A stretch of DNA of 64,000 bases, taken from the NCBI GenBank assembly GCA_040221475.1, contig JAVKEJ010000052.1, positions 62,001 through 126,000 on the forward strand, in the 5' to 3' direction. Below the pieces are notes generated by a model. The model saw nothing but the letters and a program-made list of their open reading frames with translations, was not told the DNA's origin and searched no databases. The translations under genes were made by a program, and so were the position numbers. Below are positions 34,450 through 43,981 of this stretch, one piece after another. This DNA is from WLXB01 sp040221475. Its GTDB lineage: Bacteria > Pseudomonadota > Alphaproteobacteria > Rhodospirillales > Rhodospirillaceae. Position 1 is the first letter of the stretch. Each line of letters begins with the position of its first letter.

Positions 34450-34842
34450 ATGCCGCTGAAACTGACATTAAAGCCCAACGAGAAAGTTCTGATTGGGACT
34501 TCTGTCATCGCCAACGGGCCGAATAAGACCGAATTTGTCGTTCTGAACCGGGTTCCGGTGGTGCGGCAAAAAGATATAATTACTGAGGAAGACGCAGATA
34601 CAATTGCGAAAAAGCTCTATGTCACCATCCTCAATATGTATATCAACCCAGCGCAAGAAAAGGACTACCACGGCATCTACTTTTTACTCATGCGGCAGAT
34701 GATTTTGATGCCCATAGATGCCAAGGCAATTGATATGATGGTGGAAATGTCACAGCGGATACTCGAAGGCGACCATTACCGAGCATTGAAGCTGTGCCGA
34801 CAGCTTATTAAGCTTGAGGCGGAGGCTCTAAAGAATGTCTAA
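34450..34842 (+). CDS. flbT: Flagellin mRNA regulator FlbT
   Basis: Post-transcriptional regulator that in Caulobacter binds flagellin mRNA leaders and destabilises them until the hook is complete. The 130-aa sequence is typical: MPLKLTLKPNEKVLIGTSVI, VLNRVPVVRQKDIITEEDAD and IDMMVEMSQRILEGDHYRALKLCRQLI. It lies directly after four flagellin genes and overlaps flaF by 8 bases, so both are translated together. The likely targets are the flagellin leaders upstream in this cluster. Confidence 0.95.
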   Translation: MPLKLTLKPNEKVLIGTSVIANGPNKTEFVVLNRVPVVRQKDIITEEDADTIAKKLYVTILNMYINPAQEKDYHGIYFLLMRQMILMPIDAKAIDMMVEMSQRILEGDHYRALKLCRQLIKLEAEALKNV

Positions 34843-35278
34843 GGATAAATACGCAGCTTATTCTCAGCAGCAGAAACAGAATCTGACGCCACGAGAAGTT
34901 GAGGCCATGGCCTTTACCAAAGCGGCTTTGCTTCTTGAAGATGCGAAGAAGGTCTCCGGCAATATCGATGAGTTCTCGCGCGCTTTGCGATTTAATCATC
35001 TGTTGTGGACCATCATGCAGGCCGACATCACAGAAGAAGAGAACCAACTCCCGCCGGAGATTAAGGCCAACGTGATGAGCCTGAGTATTTTTGTTGATAA
35101 GCAAACCACCAAGGCGCTGCGCTCGGCCAACAGCAACGATCTTGATGTGCTGATCAATATTAATCGTAATCTTGCGGCAGGCTTGCGAACGAATCCAGGG
35201 GACCAAGCGGCAGTTGATGCCAATGCAGCCGCCGCAGCTACCGTCCCGGGCGGCACAACCCCGGTCGACAGCGCCTGA
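34835..35278 (+). CDS. flaF: Flagellin secretion/assembly regulator FlaF
   Basis: Acts with FlbT on flagellin synthesis and secretion in alphaproteobacteria. The 147-aa protein has the FlaF core: AMAFTKAALLLEDAKKVSGN, ALRFNHLLWTIMQADI, LPPEIKANVMSLSIFVDKQT. A 30-residue Ala-rich tail follows the core. The ATG overlaps the flbT stop. A second FlaF-like protein is encoded at 53155 on the other strand. Confidence 0.93.
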   Translation: MSKDKYAAYSQQQKQNLTPREVEAMAFTKAALLLEDAKKVSGNIDEFSRALRFNHLLWTIMQADITEEENQLPPEIKANVMSLSIFVDKQTTKALRSANSNDLDVLININRNLAAGLRTNPGDQAAVDANAAAAATVPGGTTPVDSA

Positions 35279-35342
35279 TCTCTTGCCCTGAGGCTAAACC
35301 AGTCATGGCGCAGCCTGTGAAGATGAAAAGCCGCCGTTTGGT

Positions 35343-38120
35343 ATGACAGCCGGTCAAGGAACTTCACCTCTTCTCAGCCAAGCTGTGTCTTACCTGCAAG
35401 AGGGTGATGCGGAGTCCGCTGACCTTCTATTAGAGACCTATCTGGCCCGAAATCCAGAAGATACCCAGGCTCTGTTTATTGCCGCGCTCTGTCGGCATGC
35501 ACTGGGGGACAATGACGCGGCCATCGCACATTTAAAGACATCACTCACCCTGGCACCTCAGGAAGTGCGCGCTGCGATGCAGCTTGCCTCTATCTACGCC
35601 GATCTTGATCAAGCGCATGCGGCTCTCACCACCTTGGATGATGCGGTTGCCATAGTCCCAAATGATACCGAGTTGGTGTTGGCTAAGGCTGCCTTGCATC
35701 GCCGCTTTGGGGATGCAGTTGCGGCAGAGGCGACCGCTGAGTTGGCTCTTAGAATCAGCCCCAATATGGCGCGGGCGCATTATGCTTTGGGGTTGGCAAA
35801 GGCGCAGCGCCGTCATCCCTCAGGCGCAAGGTTGGCCTTTCAAAAAGCAGTCGAACTCGATCCCGCTTTTGCAGATGCCTGGGTCAATCTGGGTGTGGTG
35901 GAAAAAGGCGTTGGCGATCTGACAAGCGCCGCCAATAGTTTCCAGGAGGCTTTGAAACTCAAGCCGGATGATCCGGTGGCGCACAACAATTTTGGCAATC
36001 TTCTATTAGAACAGCGTACCTTTGATGCGGCGTTGAAATCGTATCAACGCGCTGTTGCCCTTGATCCCCATTACCTTGATGCCAAGGTGAACCTGGCGCT
36101 TGCTTTGCGCGAGTCTGGGAATGTGGATGGCTGCATCGTCGCCCTTGAAAAGGTTTTGCAAGAACACCCGAATCAAGCCTCTGTTTTAAATGCTTATGGC
36201 AATGCTCTGCGCCAGGCTGAACGGTTTAAAGATGCCCAAAACGCCTTAGAGAGCGCCCTTGAGCTTGAGCCTGAGAATGCAGAAGTGCTCAACAACCTTG
36301 GCTTGGTTCTCGCCCTGTTAGGTGAGCGTTTTATTGCTGCGGATATGTTTGAGCGGGCCTGTGCGTTACGCCCTGATATGCCCGTTCTGGCCAATAATTA
36401 TGGCACTCTGCTGCTGAAGATGTTTGACCTTGAAGCGGCCATTTATCAATTGGCGCGGGCTGTTTCACTCGACTCCACGTATCTGGATGCTCTGGTGAAT
36501 CTGGGTGTCGCGCATTTTATGCGGGGCAATTATGACGAGGCCATTCGCGCCTATCGCCAAACCCTCAGTATCGATTCCTATAATGCCTTTGCGCATTATA
36601 GCCTTGGTGTGGCGCTGCTTGAACAACAGGATCTGACGGAAGCGGTCAAAGAGATTGAGTACGCCTTGATCGTTAACCCTCATAACGTCATGGCGCGCAA
36701 TACACTTGGTGTGGCTCTGTTGGAACAACACCGCATTAAAGAAGCGCGCACGGCAATGGCGACTGCGGCTGAGGCCGACACCATGTCTGCGCCGGTCTAT
36801 GCGTCAAATCATCTGTTCACCAGTCTGTACCAGCCTGATGTAGATAACGATGAATTGTATCGCATCCATTGCGATTTCGGACGCCGGTTCACCAGCGGCG
36901 AAATTGACGAGACGCGACCTCATGCCAACCCGCGTGATTTAAACCGCAAGCTTCGCCTCGCCTATATGTCACCCGATTTTCGTGGTCATTCCGTGTCGCA
37001 CTTTATGGAAGCACTGTTGGAAAAGCATGACCGCTCGGCCTTTGAGCTTATTCTGTATTCAAACACCACGCGCATCGATAAGATTACGCAGGCTATGGAG
37101 CGGGCGGCAAATGTTTGGGTGGAAACCGCTGGTTTGACAGATGCGGCTTTGGTCGAGAGGATCCGATCAGATCGTGTTGATGTTTTGGTCAACCTTGGTG
37201 GACATACGTCCGGCAACAGATTGCCTGCGTGCGGTCATAAACCAGCGCCGGTACAGATTGAATATCTTGGATATCCCGATACCAGCGGTGTTGCGGCTAT
37301 GGATTATCGCATCACGGATGAGCGTGCAGACCCAACAGGTGAGGCTGAGTCGCGCAGTGTTGAAACGCTTCTGCGACTGCCAGAGTGTTTTCATTGTTAC
37401 CGCCCGACCTCAAAAGCACCCGACCCCGCGCCCGCGCCGCACCTAGAGCGCGGATACGTAACGTTCGGGTCGTTTAATGTGCTGCCGAAACTGAATGCAA
37501 ACGTGGTTGAGGCGTGGTCTGAAATCTTACAACATGTTCCGAAGTCTCGCCTGTACCTCAAGTGCAAACAGCTCAAAACAGAAAGCGTCCGCGAGCGGGT
37601 TCTCGGATATTTTTCAGATGCGGGTATCGAGGCTTCCCGCATCAGCATGGAGGCGTTCGTACCGTCTGTGAAAGATCATCTCGGGCGCTATGCGGGCGTA
37701 GACCTAGCCCTGGATACGTTTCCCTATAACGGCACCACCACGACATGCGAGGCGCTGTGGATGGGGGTGCCTGTGCTCACTGTCCTGGGCGACCGCCACA
37801 GCGGGCGTGTGGGCTTAAGTCTCTTGAATGCAGCAGGGCTGGACGAAGAGTTCGTGGCGCCTGATATTGAAACGTACGTTGCAAACGCGATTGCGTGGGG
37901 AAAGTCACCTCAACGCCTGGCCGAAATTCGCGGCACGTTGCGGGGGCGGATGGCATCCTCACCCTTGCGCAACGAGGTTGAATTTACCCGCACGCTTGAG
38001 GCGTTATATCGCACCGCTTGGCAGACCTGGTGTAAGGGGCCGGAAACTTTCGAGCATAAGGCACCACCGCCTTTACGCACCGATGACTCCGTCCAAAGTG
38101 TTCTGGCCAAAGTGGTGTAA
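35343..38120 (+). CDS. Large TPR O-GlcNAc-transferase-like protein (GT41)
   Basis: A 925-aa TPR-OGT, the largest of the set. About 13 TPR units fill residues 1-480 (ARAHYALGLAKAQRRHPSGA, PVAHNNFGNLLLEQRTFDAA, AEVLNNLGLVLALLGERFIA). The GT41 half spans about 535-905: YMSPDFRGHSVSHFMEALLE with the catalytic-type His near 549, DVLVNLGGHTSGNRL, PVQIEYLGYPDTSG, VTFGSFNVLPKL, and LDTFPYNGTTTTCEALWMG near 790. It starts 65 bases after flaF on the same strand, so it probably shares the flagellin/flbT/flaF transcript. Flagellin glycosylation is the favoured role. Confidence 0.85.
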   Translation: MTAGQGTSPLLSQAVSYLQEGDAESADLLLETYLARNPEDTQALFIAALCRHALGDNDAAIAHLKTSLTLAPQEVRAAMQLASIYADLDQAHAALTTLDDAVAIVPNDTELVLAKAALHRRFGDAVAAEATAELALRISPNMARAHYALGLAKAQRRHPSGARLAFQKAVELDPAFADAWVNLGVVEKGVGDLTSAANSFQEALKLKPDDPVAHNNFGNLLLEQRTFDAALKSYQRAVALDPHYLDAKVNLALALRESGNVDGCIVALEKVLQEHPNQASVLNAYGNALRQAERFKDAQNALESALELEPENAEVLNNLGLVLALLGERFIAADMFERACALRPDMPVLANNYGTLLLKMFDLEAAIYQLARAVSLDSTYLDALVNLGVAHFMRGNYDEAIRAYRQTLSIDSYNAFAHYSLGVALLEQQDLTEAVKEIEYALIVNPHNVMARNTLGVALLEQHRIKEARTAMATAAEADTMSAPVYASNHLFTSLYQPDVDNDELYRIHCDFGRRFTSGEIDETRPHANPRDLNRKLRLAYMSPDFRGHSVSHFMEALLEKHDRSAFELILYSNTTRIDKITQAMERAANVWVETAGLTDAALVERIRSDRVDVLVNLGGHTSGNRLPACGHKPAPVQIEYLGYPDTSGVAAMDYRITDERADPTGEAESRSVETLLRLPECFHCYRPTSKAPDPAPAPHLERGYVTFGSFNVLPKLNANVVEAWSEILQHVPKSRLYLKCKQLKTESVRERVLGYFSDAGIEASRISMEAFVPSVKDHLGRYAGVDLALDTFPYNGTTTTCEALWMGVPVLTVLGDRHSGRVGLSLLNAAGLDEEFVAPDIETYVANAIAWGKSPQRLAEIRGTLRGRMASSPLRNEVEFTRTLEALYRTAWQTWCKGPETFEHKAPPPLRTDDSVQSVLAKVV

Positions 38121-38176
38121 GTTTCATGAGGCCCGTCATGAAAAAACATTGTAAACAATGGTTATGAATATTCATC

Positions 38177-40111
38177 ATGGATGATCGGCTGGCCCTCGCC
38201 ATCAAGTACTACCAGTCGAATTTAGACGCGCAGGCGTCGCTCCTGGTGGCCGAGGTTATGGCCGAGCCGGATCCACCGGCCGAAGCGATCAGTATCTCTG
38301 CGACCCTGGCCTTCGAGCGCCGCGATCTGCAGAGTGCCCTTACCTATTGCGACCTACTGTTAACCAAAACGCCAGATGACGGCCACGCACTGTTGCTCAA
38401 AGGACGTGTTTTGTCTGATCTTGGCGACCAGCAGGGCGCGCTTCAAATGCTTGCACAGGCCGTCGATGTTGAGCCGGGCTTAGCGGCAGCCCACTACAAT
38501 CTTGGTTGGGTGCGTGAGCGCGTTGGAGATATCTCTGGTGCAATCACCGCGTATCAGAGCGCTGTAACCCTGCAAGACCCCTATCCAGTGGCCTGGAATA
38601 ACCTTGGTCTGGCGTTCGAGCGTGCCGGTGAGGCCGCCGCCGCCGCGGATGCGTTCCAAAACGCGATAGATCAGTTTCCCGCGTTCTCTATGGCCCATAA
38701 CAACTTGGGGGCTTTGCGTGCCGCTGGCGGTGAGTTTCACGCGGCAGCTCAAGCGTACGGCACGGCTTTATCCGCGAACCCGGACAATATAGATGCGGCC
38801 ACTAACCAAGGTGTAGCGCTGCTGGAGCAGGGCGATATCACAGCGGCTGTTACTGTATTTGAGTCCGTTCTCGATAAAGTGCCCGATCATCTACCAGCCG
38901 TTGACAACATACTGTATGCCGAGATGTATCGCGCAGATGACCCCGCTGACATCCGTCGCCGTCATGACACAGTTGGCGATCGTGTGCTTCCGTATGCTCA
39001 AGCCCCAAAAGCATTAGCGAGGAAAATTGAACTGCCAATCCGCGTCGGATTTATTTCGCCAGATTTTAGACGGCATTCTGTCAGCCGGTTTGCCTTGCCT
39101 CTGATTCAAGCCATTAATTCCGCCAAAATATCGGTCATTTTATGCAGTGATGTGCGTGAACCAGACGATATCACCCAGACCTACAAGTCTGTTGCGGCTG
39201 AATGGATAGAGCTTTCAGATAAACCGGATGATGACGTGATCGCATGCTTGCGAGAAGCCAAGCTAGATGTGGCGGTTGATCTCGCTGGTCATACCACCGG
39301 CAATAGACTGCGAGCGCTGGCGTCTCGCATCGCACCAGTTCAAATCACCGGTCTTGGTTATCCCGGGCCGTCCGGGGTTCCGGCCATTGATTATTGGCTG
39401 TGCGATGAGATTACCAATCCTCTTACCCAAGGTGATGACTTTCATCGCGACCGCCCTTTATATCTCAGGGCGGGCTTGCATGTTTTTGCGCCGCCAACGG
39501 ATTCTCCCCCAGTTTCGCCTTTGCCGTCACTTGATAATGGGTATGTAACCTTCGGCTCGTTCAACAAGGCCGCTAAAATCTCTGATCAAACCGTTGCGCT
39601 GTGGGCACAAGTGCTGCGCGAGCTGCCTGATGCGCGCCTTCTGCTGAAAGCGCGTGCCTTCACCGAAGATGAAACTGCAAATGCGCTCAAAGCACGTTTT
39701 GGCACGGTAGGGGTTGCGGAGGACCGCATTCAAACGATGGGGTGGGCCACGCAAGATACGGACCATCTTGCCTTATACCAAGGCGTCGATATCGCCTTGG
39801 ATACCTTTCCCTATAATGGCACCACCACAACCTGTGAAGCGTTGTGGATGGGCGTGCCGGTGGTGACGTTACGGGGCAACAGTCATGCAGCGCGGGTTGG
39901 CGCCAGTCTCCTAACCTCAGCCGGTCTGAGCGATCATATCGCCGGGACGCCGGACGCATTTATTCACAAAGCCGTTGCCTTAGCCAAAAACACCCATGCT
40001 TTAAAAGATCTGCGTGAAAGCCTCCGAGATCAACTTTCAGAAAGCCGTCTGACAGATGCGGCTGGGGCCGCACGCTCCTTTGAAGACGCAATCGAACGCG
40101 CCCTCAAGTAA
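38177..40111 (+). CDS. TPR O-GlcNAc-transferase-like protein (GT41), paralogue
   Basis: A 644-aa TPR-OGT adjacent to the larger one. TPRs fill about 20-260 (AAAHYNLGWVRERVGDISGA, PVAWNNLGLAFERAGEAAAA, FSMAHNNLGALRAAGGEFHA). The GT41 half has VGFISPDFRRHSVSRFALPL with His near 299, DVAVDLAGHTTGNRL, VQITGLGYPGPSG, VTFGSFNKAAKI and LDTFPYNGTTTTCEALWMG near 541. All hallmark residues are kept, so activity is likely. The 56-base gap from the preceding gene suggests one transcript. It converges on flgL 20 bases away without a visible terminator. Confidence 0.83.
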   Translation: MDDRLALAIKYYQSNLDAQASLLVAEVMAEPDPPAEAISISATLAFERRDLQSALTYCDLLLTKTPDDGHALLLKGRVLSDLGDQQGALQMLAQAVDVEPGLAAAHYNLGWVRERVGDISGAITAYQSAVTLQDPYPVAWNNLGLAFERAGEAAAAADAFQNAIDQFPAFSMAHNNLGALRAAGGEFHAAAQAYGTALSANPDNIDAATNQGVALLEQGDITAAVTVFESVLDKVPDHLPAVDNILYAEMYRADDPADIRRRHDTVGDRVLPYAQAPKALARKIELPIRVGFISPDFRRHSVSRFALPLIQAINSAKISVILCSDVREPDDITQTYKSVAAEWIELSDKPDDDVIACLREAKLDVAVDLAGHTTGNRLRALASRIAPVQITGLGYPGPSGVPAIDYWLCDEITNPLTQGDDFHRDRPLYLRAGLHVFAPPTDSPPVSPLPSLDNGYVTFGSFNKAAKISDQTVALWAQVLRELPDARLLLKARAFTEDETANALKARFGTVGVAEDRIQTMGWATQDTDHLALYQGVDIALDTFPYNGTTTTCEALWMGVPVVTLRGNSHAARVGASLLTSAGLSDHIAGTPDAFIHKAVALAKNTHALKDLRESLRDQLSESRLTDAAGAARSFEDAIERALK

Positions 40112-40131
40112 ACTCTTAAGCAATCTTAGAC

Positions 40132-41730
40132 CTAGAGGAAGTTGTTCAGCGACAGGTTTTGAATACGGGCCAAGGTTGCAAAAGAAATCTCCAGGGCACG
40201 CACGTCATCTTGCAATCGCACAGCGGCTTCAGTGATATCCACGTTTTCCAGTTCGATCTGACGCTGTCCTAGAAACCCGTCGAACTGTTTCATATTTTCC
40301 TTGGCATCAAAAATAATTTTTTGGTTGATCGCTAAGCGTTGTGCAACATCTTGAATGTCGCTGGGTTTTTCGGTGGATTGCGGCGAATGTTCAATGGCGT
40401 TGTTTAAGAGCTCTAAGGCATCAACAGCGCGGGCCTGGTTGTTGATCAGGTCACCCTGTAGGACTTGGCCAATGGCCCGGATGGCTTTCTCAAAAGCAGG
40501 GTCGAGGCCGTTGACGCCAAACTTAATGACCCGGTTTTCACTTACGCGGTGTTCAGTTTCCAGCCGGTCCCCCCGGTAATAGGGGGCGGCATCCAGGGTG
40601 ATGTCTTCGCCACTTGTATCTAAAACCTGGCCGGTCACCCACATCACGTCGCCGGTTACAACGGCTGGCGTTGCCGCGTTCATATCGAGCGGAATGGCGG
40701 CAATCTCAGCGTTGGTTGGCCATCGTACCGTGTAAGGGCCATTATTGGTTACGTCATCACCGGATAAAAACATCGTCGTGCCGTCGGGAACGGCTAAATT
40801 GATATTCACGCCAACGGCGGCCAGCTCTGTGCCTGCCGTGACCGTTTGATCCAGGGTGATCTGCGTGCCGTCACCGGAGACGGCGGTAATCGTATAAACG
40901 CCATTGTTGTCTGTCGCACCGGCCCCGGCTGTTTCTGTGCCGTTGATTAGAATCGTCTGACCAACCGTTACGTTGTTAAAGGCGTTCTGGTTGGACGAAG
41001 TGATAACGCCAGCACCATTAACGTTTGAAAAGGTCAAGTCACCGAAGCTGTTGGAGTCTAATGTCGCGGTAATCAAATCTCCAGCGGCAGCGCCGGTGAT
41101 CCGCGTCACATCGGTGTCTTCGCCTTTTACGGGGATATTTTCATTGGTGTACGTGACTGTGACATCTTCAAATTTGGCTTGGCTCAAGTGGGCCGTGCGG
41201 GTTGTTGCGTAAGTTCGCTCAATGCCATCATAGTCCTGCTGGAATTGGGTGACGTTGTCATAAGGGATGGATACGGGGGGGCTATCAGTCTTGCCGCCTC
41301 CAAACAAATACTTTCCATCAATCTTCAGGTTGAGGAAAAACTCCATGTCGTTTAAGGCGGAAAAGGCACGTTCCTGGATATCGGTAACGGCGGCCACGTC
41401 CTCATTCGAAGGGTTGCTTAAGTCACGGCTTGTGAAAGAAATCATCTCCGAACGCAGCAGGCGTAGCACTTCGTCCATGGATTCTATGGTGGTGACCATG
41501 GCTTTGGCATTTGTTTCGGCGATTGAGTTGTTCTTGACGTACTGGTCAAGCCGTGCGCGTTCGCCCTCAATGCTAATCAAACGAAAACTGTCTGACGCGA
41601 TGCCCGAATAGGTCTGAGATTTTTTCTCAGTTCCAATTTGAGTCTGGGCATCAAACACTTTGACCTGCGTTTGAAGCATGCGATTAACCATGGCTTGGTT
41701 GTTCGCGAAGGTAGATATGCGTGAGACCAT
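40132..41730 (-). CDS. flgL: Hook-associated protein FlgL (HAP3)
   Basis: Joins hook to filament. Conserved ends: N-terminal MVSRISTFANNQAMVNRMLQ with TQIGTEKKSQTYSGIASDSF, and C-terminal VDITEAAVRLQDDVRALEIS followed by FATLARIQNLSLNNFL. At 532 aa it is much longer than the usual 300-400; the extra sequence is a beta-rich, Asn/Thr/Gly-rich insert at about 200-400. It is the last gene of the flgI-flgJ-flgN-flgK-flgL series and follows flgK by 28 bases. Confidence 0.9.
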   Translation of the reverse strand: MVSRISTFANNQAMVNRMLQTQVKVFDAQTQIGTEKKSQTYSGIASDSFRLISIEGERARLDQYVKNNSIAETNAKAMVTTIESMDEVLRLLRSEMISFTSRDLSNPSNEDVAAVTDIQERAFSALNDMEFFLNLKIDGKYLFGGGKTDSPPVSIPYDNVTQFQQDYDGIERTYATTRTAHLSQAKFEDVTVTYTNENIPVKGEDTDVTRITGAAAGDLITATLDSNSFGDLTFSNVNGAGVITSSNQNAFNNVTVGQTILINGTETAGAGATDNNGVYTITAVSGDGTQITLDQTVTAGTELAAVGVNINLAVPDGTTMFLSGDDVTNNGPYTVRWPTNAEIAAIPLDMNAATPAVVTGDVMWVTGQVLDTSGEDITLDAAPYYRGDRLETEHRVSENRVIKFGVNGLDPAFEKAIRAIGQVLQGDLINNQARAVDALELLNNAIEHSPQSTEKPSDIQDVAQRLAINQKIIFDAKENMKQFDGFLGQRQIELENVDITEAAVRLQDDVRALEISFATLARIQNLSLNNFL

Positions 41731-41758
41731 TGTCTATGTCCTCCTGATTCTAACCGTC

Positions 41759-43930
41759 TTAGACCAGGTTATTGAGAATATCGAAAAGCTGTTGGGTCGT
41801 TGAAATCACTTTGGCGGACGCCGCGTAAGTCTGTTCAAACACCAAAAGTTGACTGAGTTCTTCGTCCAAGTTAACGCCACTGATTTCTGAGTGTTTCAAC
41901 TCAAGCGCGCCTTTGATGTCCTTTTGAAATTGAAAGTCTGTGTTCGCTGCGGCCCCCAGCGTTGAAGCGCGGGAGACAATCTGAGAGGCATAATCTGCAA
42001 ACGTGTTATTGCCACCGGAAAGCCCGCCCGCGGCATTAAACGATGTCTGAGAGCTCATCAAAGCGGCCAGTTCGACAGCCACTTCATTATCCCCAGGGGA
42101 CAAGAAGTAACGGCCGGTTAAATTATCAAACTGAACGCGACCGCGGGAAATGGTGCTGGGATCGTCTTTCAGTGTGCTTGAAACATCCAGCAACTGTGAG
42201 GTTGCGACCTCAGACACATCGAGCCCTAGGGCATCAATGGCGTCGCGCCCCACGGTTTGAGTAATCAGAACCTGCTCACCTTGAATTTGTTGTATACGCA
42301 GCTTCTGCCCATTTCCATCCGGCACCACTTCTGCTTCTAGACGCTGGTTCAGAGTGTTGTCTGAATTAATGGCATCGGCAATATCCTGCAGGCTGTCGCC
42401 TGGGGCGACGTCAATCGTTCCTATGGGGGCGGTCGCCGGATCGTTGGTCTCGTCGTAAAATGTCAGTGTGCGCGTGGCCGTTGTGCCGAGCGTAAAATTG
42501 TTAGGTTTAAAATTGGATTCGTAGAACGATAACTTAGGCGCTGTTGTGAAGAAGTCATTCAAACCAAAGAAGTTCGAGAACCCTTTATGAGTCTGGTCAT
42601 CGACACCGTCGCCGTCCAAATCAAACTCAATGGTAATGTCCTCTGACTCACTGCCTTTAACGGCAGATGTTTCATCCCGAAAGGCAATTCCGAAGGCTTC
42701 TGTGCCGAGGTTGAATGCTAACTTTCCATCGGCGTTCACGGCGATTGTGGCGTTGGCCAGTTGTGGGTCTTGGGCGGCGATATACGTCTGGATAGCGGTT
42801 GCCATGGCATCGACCGTGCCTGTGGTAAAGCCCAGATCGGCACCGAGTTTGGTTGAAAAGGCTTCGCTGCCATCGGTGTTGTACAACACGATACTGACGT
42901 CACCATCGGTGATGTCTATTTCTTGCGTTGCAGAGTCCAAGAACGTGCGTGTCCCGAGCCCTTCAGTTTTTACAGTCGGATAGGCGGTGCCCCGGTTATG
43001 CACCAGGTTCACTTCTTCCATGAGATTGCGCGACATCTCATCAAGTTGTGACTGCATCTCAGGCAATGTGCGGTCCCGCATTTCAATCAGGCCGGCAAGT
43101 TTGCCACTGCGGATATCGTTGGTGAGGTCCAGAACACCAGCAAAAATACCGTTGAAATCGCCCCCGGCGTAAGTGTGCTCCGGGTTCACCCGGTTCAAAG
43201 CAACGTGGCTCATGTTGACGGGTTGGCTGTCAACCAGCGTCGTGCCGTCTTTTGTGAAAACCGTCACAGCACCGGTTTGTGTAAAGAAGTACTGGATGTC
43301 GATAATTTCAGACAGCTTGCTCAAGGCGACATCGCGCTTATCTTCATAATCCTCAGTCTGGCGGTCTGTTGCCGACCCAAGTGAGATTTGATCATTCAAG
43401 CTCGAGATCGTCTGCATGAGATTGTTCATCTCAAGGACATTGCGTTCAATTTCACGGTCAGCGTCCAAGCGCAGACCCTGAACGGTATCACTCATGCGCT
43501 GCAATTGAGAAGCAACGCTGATGCCGGACTGAACAGTTGAAAGGTGCGTTGCCGGCTTTTCGACTTCTGTCGACAACAGCTCAAACGCGTTCGCCATTTT
43601 GGTGACGGTATGGGCAATTGAATTGTTGGATTGCGGCGTTCCGAAGGTGTCAGAAATGCGGTTGAAGTAGGTATTTTTGGTTTGGAGTAAACCAAATCCG
43701 CCAAGTTCATTGCGCAGATCTTCCAGCAGGTTCTGGTCAACGTTACTGCGAATGTCCCCGACAAAAACACCAGCGCCGGCCCCCGCAAGAATCCGTGATG
43801 ACGGATCAAGAATCTTCCGCGTGTAACCAGGCGTATTGACGTTGGCAATGTTGTGCGAAATCGTACTTAAACCCGCTTGTGCGGTGTTAAGTCCGGAGAC
43901 CGCCGTATTAAGTGCCAGTGTTAACGACAT
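41759..43930 (-). CDS. flgK: Hook-associated protein FlgK (HAP1)
   Basis: First junction protein on the hook tip. The N-terminus NTAVSGLNTAQAGLSTISHN-IANVNTPGYTRK is the FlgK/rod signature, and the C-terminus GVNLDEELSQLLVFEQTYAA-SAKVISTTQQLFDILNNLV is the matching D0 helix. The 723-aa length includes an expanded outer domain (about 300-600). It is preceded by the flgN-like chaperone gene after 43 bases. Confidence 0.95.
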   Translation of the reverse strand: MSLTLALNTAVSGLNTAQAGLSTISHNIANVNTPGYTRKILDPSSRILAGAGAGVFVGDIRSNVDQNLLEDLRNELGGFGLLQTKNTYFNRISDTFGTPQSNNSIAHTVTKMANAFELLSTEVEKPATHLSTVQSGISVASQLQRMSDTVQGLRLDADREIERNVLEMNNLMQTISSLNDQISLGSATDRQTEDYEDKRDVALSKLSEIIDIQYFFTQTGAVTVFTKDGTTLVDSQPVNMSHVALNRVNPEHTYAGGDFNGIFAGVLDLTNDIRSGKLAGLIEMRDRTLPEMQSQLDEMSRNLMEEVNLVHNRGTAYPTVKTEGLGTRTFLDSATQEIDITDGDVSIVLYNTDGSEAFSTKLGADLGFTTGTVDAMATAIQTYIAAQDPQLANATIAVNADGKLAFNLGTEAFGIAFRDETSAVKGSESEDITIEFDLDGDGVDDQTHKGFSNFFGLNDFFTTAPKLSFYESNFKPNNFTLGTTATRTLTFYDETNDPATAPIGTIDVAPGDSLQDIADAINSDNTLNQRLEAEVVPDGNGQKLRIQQIQGEQVLITQTVGRDAIDALGLDVSEVATSQLLDVSSTLKDDPSTISRGRVQFDNLTGRYFLSPGDNEVAVELAALMSSQTSFNAAGGLSGGNNTFADYASQIVSRASTLGAAANTDFQFQKDIKGALELKHSEISGVNLDEELSQLLVFEQTYAASAKVISTTQQLFDILNNLV

Positions 43931-43963
43931 TGTCGTTGTCCTTCAAAAATAGTCTGTTTGGCC

Positions 43964-43981
43964 TGACCTGCGATCAGGTCA
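43964..43981. other. Palindrome overlapping the flgN-like stop codon
   Basis: TGACCTGCGATCAGGTCA is a 7-bp perfect inverted repeat with a 4-base loop that covers the stop codon of the flgN-like gene just ahead of flgK. No T-run follows. It may stabilise or process the flgN-flgK message. Confidence 0.35.
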
